NCBI RefSeq assembly: GCF_024294805.1
Contig: NZ_JANCLU010000001.1
Location: forward strand, 372,001-436,000
DNA from: Alsobacter ponti
Lineage (GTDB): Bacteria; Pseudomonadota; Alphaproteobacteria; Rhizobiales; Beijerinckiaceae
Direction of reading: 5' to 3'
DNA: 64,000 bases
Made by a program: the position numbers and the translations under genes
Shown: positions 59,001 to 64,000 of the stretch, piece after piece
Numbering within the stretch: position 1 is the first letter of the stretch
Layout: the number at the start of each line of letters is the position of its first letter
Notes under the pieces: generated by a model
What the model was told of the DNA's origin: nothing
Databases searched by the model: none
What the model saw: the letters and a program-made list of their open reading frames with translations, nothing else

Positions 59001-62000
59001 TCCGAGCTGGCGAACAGGTTGCCGAACTCCGTCGTGCGCTCGCCCAGCGCGGTGACCACGGACCCCGCGCCTTCGGTGATGGTGTCGGAGAGCGCGCGGG
59101 CGCGCTCGTTGAGCGTCGCGCCGACGCTGTCGAGGCGGTTGACGACGCGCTCCTCGAAGCGGGTGACGCGGCTGTCGAGCGTCTCGGCGATGGCGCTCGC
59201 CTGGTTGCCCAGCGTGGCGTTGATCGCGTCGGCGCGCGTCGACAGCATGGAGGCCAGCGCCTCGGTGCGGGTGGCGATGGCGCGTCCCGCCTCGTCGGCC
59301 TTGGCCTCGATGGACTGGGTGAGCTCCTTGCCGCCCGTGCCCAGCAGCTGGGCGATTTCGAGCGTGCGGCCGGCCAGCGTCTCGGTGAGCATCTTGGCGC
59401 GGGTGTCGAGGCCCTGGTCGATGCGCTGGAAGATGGACTCGAGCGTGCGGGCCACCTGCTCGCCGGACTTGAGGGCGCGGCCCTCGAAACCGTCGATCTG
59501 GCTGGCCATCGCGGCGGAGGCGGCGCGCACGCGCTCCTCGACGCGCGAGGCGATGGCTTCCGCGCCTTCGCCCAGCAGCCCCTCGACCGCGCCGAGGCGG
59601 CTCTCGACCACGTTGGTGAAGGTCTGGGTGTCGGAGGAGATGCGGGCGACGAGCTCGCCGCCGCGGTCCAGCACGGCCTTTTCGAAGCCCTCCAGCCGCT
59701 CGGTGAGCTGGCTGGCGAGCTCGGAACCCTTGTCGAGGACGCCGGCCTCGAAAGTCTCCAGCGCCTTGCCGAGCGATTTCTCGACGGCGGCGGCGCGGCC
59801 TTCCAGGCTCGTCTCGAACGCGCCGAGGCGGCTGTCCAGGCTGGCGGCGCGCGCGTCGACGGCGGCGGCGATGGCCTCGGCGCGCGTTTCGAGCGTGCGC
59901 TCCAGGGCCTGCGTCTGCTGGCCGATGCCGCGCTCGAACGCGGCGGCGCCGCGCGACAGCGTGTCGGAAAGGGCGGCGGTCTGGCTCTCGATGCCGCGCG
60001 TCAGCGCGCCGGCGCGCTCCGCCATCGCGGTTTCGAAGCTGGCGATGCGCTCGGAGACAGCGCCGGTCAGCTCGCCCGCGCGGTCGGCGAGGGCGGCGTC
60101 GAGCGTGTCGGTGCGCTGGCGCAGCGCGGCGTCGAGCGCCGCGGCGCGGGCCTCGATGCGCTCGTCGATGCGCGCGGCGGCGCCGGCCAGCGTCTGCTCC
60201 AGCGCGTCGGCGCGCTCGCCCAGCGCCTGCTCCAGGCGGCCGCCACGGGCGATGACGGTGTCCTCGAAGCTGGCAAGGCGCGCGGCGAGGCCGCGGTCCA
60301 GCTCGCCGCCGCGATGCACGACGGTGGTCTCGAACGCTTCCAGCGTGCGGGCCAGCGACTGGCCGATCTCGGCGCCGCGTACGGACACCGTCTCGGCCAG
60401 GCCCTCGACGGAGGCGCGCAGCGTGGTTTCGATGCGGCCGGTCTGGGTGGTGATGTCGTCGAGCACCGCCTGGGCGTGCGTCGACAGGCGGCGCTGCGTC
60501 TCCTCGGTGCGCTCGCCGATCAGGCGGGCCGCCGTCTCGGCGCTCTCGGCGAAGGCCTCGCGGGTCGCCTCGACGCGCTCGCCCACGGACTGCGCGATGC
60601 GGTGGCCGATGGCCTCCAGCCCCTGCTCGAGGTCGCGGCCCTGCGCGCCGACCGTCTCGTTCAGGCGGTCGCCGGTCTCGGCGATGCGGCGGGCGATCTC
60701 CTCGCCACGGCCGGTGATGGTGTCGGCGACGGCGCCGCCGGTCTCCTCCAGGCGGCGCGCGACGAGGTCGCCGCGCTGTCCCAGCTCGGCGGACAGCGTC
60801 TCGCCGGTGGAGCGCAGCGTCTCGTTGACCTCCATGGCGCGGCTGGCGATGGCCTCGGCGACGCCCTGGCCGGTCTCGGCGATGGCGCGGGTGACGCGAT
60901 CGGAGCCGTCGTTGAGGTTGGCGGCCAGCGTGGCGCTGGTGCGGGCGAGGTTCTCCGCGACGCTCTCGCTTACCGTGCCGAGGCGGGCGTTGACCTCTTC
61001 GCTCGTCTCGGCGAGCCGCTTGACGAGCTCGCCGCCGCGCGAGGCGATCTCGCCGACCATCTGGTCGGCGGTGCGCGACAGCTGGCCGGTGATCTCCTCG
61101 GCCTTGGTCCCGAGCGTCTGGGTGACGCGCGCTCCGGCCTCGCCGACGGCCTGGGCGATGCGCGTGGCGGCGCTGGCCAGGTCCTCGCGCAGCGTCTCGT
61201 GCGAGCCGCTGATCGAGGCCTTCACCCGGTCGGCGTTGGTGAGGATGGCCTCGCGCTGCGTGACCAGCTCGTCGATCAGCGCGCGGATGCGGATTTCGTT
61301 CTCGCCGTAGGCGCGCTCCAGCGTGGCGATCTCGGAATGGACCAGCGTCTCCAGCTCGCCGGCGCGGGCGAGGGCGCGCTCGATGCCGTCGCCCATGGCG
61401 GCGACCTCGCGGCGCACGACGTGCGACAGGCTGACGACGGCATCCGCGCCGACGCCTTCCGGCTCGGCGAGCCGGATGGCCACCTGCGTCATCGAGCGCG
61501 CGACGAGGCGCATTTCCTGGGCGCGGGTGAAGAGCTGGGCAAGCACGAAGAAGACGAGGATCGGCGCGAGCGCCGCGAAGGCGGCGACGCCCATCTCCGG
61601 GCGCGCCAGCAGCGGGGCGATGGGCTCGCCCGGCATCCAGGTGAGGCCCCAGTGACGCCAGGCGTAATAGCCGATGGCGCCGAGCCACAGCAGCGAGACG
61701 AGGAAGGCGAGGAAGAAGGGCTTGCGCGAGGGGCGAACCTGCAGCGCCTGCAGGATCTCGCCGACGGCGCGGCGGTCGTCGTTGGCCGGGCGGCCCGGGG
61801 CGGGGCGGCGCGGCTCGCCGGCGCCGTTGCCGTCGCGGCGGCGGTCGCGCGGGCGCTCCACCTTGACCTCGCCGAAGAGGGGAGCGTCCGACGCCTCGGG
61901 CAGCTTGCCCGGGCCGGCGCCCGCCTGCGATCCGCCCGAGCCGTTCCCCGCCGCCACCTCGGTGTCGGTCAGGTTGAGCGCTTCCTGGATGGCGGAGAGC

Positions 62001-62038
62001 GCCGCTTCGGTCGGGTCCGTCGTCTTCGTCTGGGCCAT
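56024..62038 (-). CDS. Giant membrane-anchored coiled-coil protein (growth-pole-ring-like)
   Basis: 2004 residues: polar N-terminus, two membrane helices (about 107-127 and 149-170), then about 1400 residues of alpha-helical, apolipoprotein-like repeats with phased Leu/Ala and many ETL, GAxL and ERR units, a Pro/Ala-rich linker (about 1650-1850) and a compact helical C-terminal domain (about 1880-2004). Size and architecture match the growth pole ring protein (GPR, about 2100 residues) of Agrobacterium, needed for polar growth; orthology is inferred. The start at 62038 (MAQTKTTDP) begins the soluble N-terminus. A 99-bp tandem repeat lies inside. Confidence 0.72.
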   Translation of the reverse strand: MAQTKTTDPTEAALSAIQEALNLTDTEVAAGNGSGGSQAGAGPGKLPEASDAPLFGEVKVERPRDRRRDGNGAGEPRRPAPGRPANDDRRAVGEILQALQVRPSRKPFFLAFLVSLLWLGAIGYYAWRHWGLTWMPGEPIAPLLARPEMGVAAFAALAPILVFFVLAQLFTRAQEMRLVARSMTQVAIRLAEPEGVGADAVVSLSHVVRREVAAMGDGIERALARAGELETLVHSEIATLERAYGENEIRIRALIDELVTQREAILTNADRVKASISGSHETLREDLASAATRIAQAVGEAGARVTQTLGTKAEEITGQLSRTADQMVGEIASRGGELVKRLAETSEEVNARLGTVSESVAENLARTSATLAANLNDGSDRVTRAIAETGQGVAEAIASRAMEVNETLRSTGETLSAELGQRGDLVARRLEETGGAVADTITGRGEEIARRIAETGDRLNETVGAQGRDLEQGLEAIGHRIAQSVGERVEATREAFAESAETAARLIGERTEETQRRLSTHAQAVLDDITTQTGRIETTLRASVEGLAETVSVRGAEIGQSLARTLEAFETTVVHRGGELDRGLAARLASFEDTVIARGGRLEQALGERADALEQTLAGAAARIDERIEARAAALDAALRQRTDTLDAALADRAGELTGAVSERIASFETAMAERAGALTRGIESQTAALSDTLSRGAAAFERGIGQQTQALERTLETRAEAIAAAVDARAASLDSRLGAFETSLEGRAAAVEKSLGKALETFEAGVLDKGSELASQLTERLEGFEKAVLDRGGELVARISSDTQTFTNVVESRLGAVEGLLGEGAEAIASRVEERVRAASAAMASQIDGFEGRALKSGEQVARTLESIFQRIDQGLDTRAKMLTETLAGRTLEIAQLLGTGGKELTQSIEAKADEAGRAIATRTEALASMLSTRADAINATLGNQASAIAETLDSRVTRFEERVVNRLDSVGATLNERARALSDTITEGAGSVVTALGERTTEFGNLFASSERQLRETIGGGAEAMAGALAARTHELGSLFAESERRLAETINGGATSLSGALDERASRFGSLFAESERRLAETINGGATSLTGALDERAGQFGSLFADSERRLAETINGGAASLSGALDERAGQLGSLFADSERRVSETLARGTQDVAATLQQRGAEFGTALEASAQALIASVTEGTQNLGATLTEQTRSLDIVISQKGGRLVGDLQAISGVAANRLATGTEAVRAAFGQQAEALEALFSEKGERLVSQIAEQGRAAADRFAELGEATTLGLTALRDTASQGLAETREAVTRDLAELGEAASRSIAEASQAATQELSTAGEGLARTLEERVAAVSEALRERSATLAGTVEISTAQLQTAMEDGASRAIGRLVTTTERLRGEMGGSLERIVGASQQLETLLTGAGDNLGLVESTLGERLAALQEAMASVTTEANATAERASAQVEALRNLSESTLSEAANLFERLEQQGRSVAFATRDHARTLADTTASMEEIEHRVAATFEARRSGLEEMLAAIAERSKTVEAVSADFSRRMDDALRAAEERARQLGTLLEEATRTGAERFTEQFEHLRTASAAERERTAAALRAVLEQTLTETGEALSAATGRFRDAAGELRSLTSRVQEELDATRAELRRGVLEIPQETQDTTAAMRRVVADQIRALSELTALVRRSDTGADVARAEAEQPRRAASGGGAVETAAQPAQVAPAPIAPTQVAPAPIAPAPALAKPTITVQAAPSVMVTPPPRAETPNASPRPPVVTVKATPARSETPEPQAAAPKPAPVASPARAAEKPAEAPAAPARPASPRPAPTREASAAPRSGKWLSELLARASRDEEEQKPMPTVNARPAPAEQPAPASAPSAAPVPAEDPAPAAPEADAARAAVPSLGSLSREIAGMVRQDMADQMWARHARGEPDVFTSELYTEIGAARFEDFRRRYARDAAFRETVNAYLDKFEELLDEIVPGDRASPMFRSVMTSEEGKVFTMLAHASGRLG
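56846..56909. repeat. Two tandem 30-bp units in the Pro/Ala linker of the giant gene
   Basis: GGCGCGATTGGGGCA and GGCGCGACTTGGG units alternate, encoding repeated QVAPAPIAP. Imperfect; a site prone to length change. Confidence 0.75.
58616..58912. repeat. Three 99-bp tandem repeats in the giant gene
   Basis: Copies start at 58616, 58715 and 58814, with a fourth, decaying copy from 58913; identity is very high by eye. They encode a 33-residue unit (SERRLAETINGGATSL core) at about residues 1043-1141. Confidence 0.88.
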
Positions 62039-62397
62039 CGGAGCCTCGCATCGATACGCAACAAGCCGCCCACCGTCGGGCGTCCGCGCAGGTGGCGCGG
62101 CTTCGCTCCTCCGGTCGCCTCGGGCGGGGGAGCCGGGCGATGAAACCCGGTTAACCAAGACGCAGTGTAGTCGGGGCCGTTCCGGATTCAAACCCGCGGC
62201 CCGGCTATTCGCAAAACGTCGTTAACGGCTTGTTCAGGAGAAGTGAAGCGCGGGCTATGCACGGGGCGCGGCACACGCCAGATTGCGCGGTTATCGGCCA
62301 AAAGTCGGGGCCAAAGCCTTGCCCTGACATCTTGATCGCGCCCCAATTGCAGCGCTTATGGCAGCGACGCGAAGCCGATTTCTCGCGGGGGACAGGC

Positions 62398-62781
62398 ATG
62401 GATTGGGTCAAGACGCCAGGATCGGCGGGAACGACCAGCCCGGTGATCGACATGGCGCTGCTGTCGCGGCACTCCATGGGCGACGACGCCGTGGTGCGCG
62501 ACGTGCTCTCCCTGTTCCTGGACCAATCCGCCCGCGTGCTGCGCGCCATCTGGGACGCGCCGACCGGTCCGGCGCGCCGGGACGCCGCGCACCTGCTCGT
62601 CGGCTCGGCGATGGCGGTGGGCGCGGTGCAGGTGGCCGAGGCCGCCCGCCGGCTGGAAGCCGTCGCCTTGCAGGGGGAGGCGGTCGCCATGGACGCCATC
62701 GCGGCGCTGCACGCCGCGGTCGCCGAGGCGCGCGCCGTGGTCGCGGGGCTAATCGAAGGCGGTCCCTCGGGCGGCCTCTAG
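62398..62781 (+). CDS. Hpt-domain protein
   Basis: 127 residues. A histidine phosphotransfer-like four-helix domain with His65 in AAHLLVGSAMAVGA (consensus AHxLKGSAxxLGA; the Lys is Val here). RRLE helix follows. It lies head to head with the giant protein gene; the 359 bp between (62039-62397) hold no other feature I can support. Possible phosphorelay role at the pole or in a relay with orphan kinases (inference). Confidence 0.75.
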   Translation: MDWVKTPGSAGTTSPVIDMALLSRHSMGDDAVVRDVLSLFLDQSARVLRAIWDAPTGPARRDAAHLLVGSAMAVGAVQVAEAARRLEAVALQGEAVAMDAIAALHAAVAEARAVVAGLIEGGPSGGL

Positions 62782-62875
62782 CCCGTTCGCACTCCTGTTC
62801 ATCCGGCCCAACCTGTCCTAAATAGGCGCCGTTTCACCCTTCCGGGTCGCCGGCCCCCATCCGCACGGATCGTCC

Positions 62876-63196
62876 ATGACCAAGATCACCTTCGTCGATT
62901 TCCAGGGAACGTCCCGCACCGTAGAGGCCGAGATCGGCGCGACGGTGATGGAGACGGCGGTGCGCAACGGCGTGCCCGGCATCGAGGCGGAATGCGGCGG
63001 CGCGTGCGCCTGCGCCACCTGCCATGTCTATGTCGAGGAGCAGTGGCGCTCTGCGGTCGGCGAGCCGGCGGCCATGGAGGAGGACATGCTCGACTTCGCC
63101 TCCGACGTGCGGCCGAACTCGCGCCTGTCCTGCCAGATCAAGGTGAAACCCGAGCTGGACGGCCTCGTCGTCCACACCCCCGAGCGGCAGGGTTGA
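62876..63196 (+). CDS. 2Fe-2S ferredoxin (adrenodoxin-like), second copy
   Basis: 106 residues with the cluster motif CGGACACATC and distal LSCQI. It differs from the ferredoxin at 11402 mainly in the N-terminal half and tail. Encoded 137 bp upstream of a ferredoxin-NADP reductase, its likely electron source. Housekeeping donor for Fe-S synthesis or P450-type enzymes in relatives. Confidence 0.9.
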   Translation: MTKITFVDFQGTSRTVEAEIGATVMETAVRNGVPGIEAECGGACACATCHVYVEEQWRSAVGEPAAMEEDMLDFASDVRPNSRLSCQIKVKPELDGLVVHTPERQG

Positions 63197-63197
63197 T

Positions 63198-63222
63198 TAA
63201 TTACGTATAATATATGTAATTA
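63198..63222. promoter_or_regulatory. AT-rich dyad upstream of the ferredoxin-NADP reductase
   Basis: TAATTAC (63198-63204), 11-nt spacer, GTAATTA (63216-63222): a perfect 7-bp inverted repeat in an AT island amid GC-rich DNA, about 110 bp before the reductase ATG. Possible operator; the regulator is unknown. Confidence 0.45.
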
Positions 63223-63255
63223 GCCCCTATTTCCCAATACGCGTTGCTGAATTAA

Positions 63256-64000
<745 letters not shown>

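Noticed and set aside
56018-62143. 2041-codon open frame on the plus strand opposite the giant coiled-coil gene
   Set aside because: Antisense shadow produced by GC-rich codons. The minus-strand reading has membrane helices, heptads and a start; the plus reading is Gly/Arg low complexity.

Overview
High-GC DNA from an alphaproteobacterium, most likely of the order Hyphomicrobiales (Rhizobiales). The evidence is two complete PhyR-NepR-EcfG general stress response (GSR) loci, HRXXN-type histidine kinases, an Omp25/31-like porin, a Ku/LigD pair, and a giant coiled-coil protein resembling the Agrobacterium growth-pole ring protein. The genus cannot be told from the window. No rRNA, tRNA, insertion sequence, phage or CRISPR array was seen.

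Layout. 1-3.1 kb: the end of a sugar-catabolic operon (Gfo/Idh/MocA oxidoreductase, DUF993 protein, sugar isomerase). 3.2-7.1 kb: an exported MBL-fold protein, a GH3 beta-glucosidase and a frameshifted DUF892 ferritin-like gene. 7.1-11.9 kb: sulfur assimilation (small ORF plus cysK; divergent DUF2849, ferredoxin-type sulfite reductase and DUF934; a 2Fe-2S ferredoxin). The three units share a conserved AT-rich upstream box. 11.9-13.5 kb: a type III polyketide synthase with an ICMT-family methyltransferase. 13.6-42.3 kb: a GSR island bounded by the two mirrored phyR / nepR-ecfG loci. Between them lie HRXXN kinases, a single-domain response regulator, ku-ligD, GH1 and GH2 glycosidases, a glycosyltransferase with UDP-galactopyranose mutase, and many small stress proteins (KGG, DUF892, DUF4142, DUF3309, PRC-barrel, short disordered proteins). 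42.7-51.6 kb: a rhodanese, a molybdenum hydroxylase with two cytochromes c, a cupin regulator, a DMT permease, an SDR, a conserved unknown and a dipeptide epimerase. 51.8-55.9 kb: an Mla/MCE lipid transporter operon. 56-62 kb: the giant coiled-coil protein. 62.4-64 kb: an Hpt protein, a ferredoxin and the start of a ferredoxin-NADP reductase.

Main observation. Reading intergenic DNA by eye between 3.1 and 42.5 kb, I find 25 exact matches to the EcfG promoter (GGAAC, 16-17 nt, CGTT) plus one near match. I noticed none from 43 to 64 kb. Nearly all sit just upstream of a gene start. Three instead drive roughly 95-nt gene-less transcripts ending in an intrinsic-terminator hairpin and carrying a C-rich segment inside a 5' hairpin, the layout of the Caulobacter GSR small RNA GsrN. 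Two of these, one near each phyR copy, share the 11-mer TGCCCCCTCCC. The window therefore looks like a compact stress regulon: sensors (HRXXN kinases, FATGUY-like regulator), duplicated anti-sigma/sigma switch, sRNA outputs and protein outputs (DNA-end joining, ferritin-like proteins, glycan enzymes, envelope and hydrophilic small proteins) in one 39-kb stretch.
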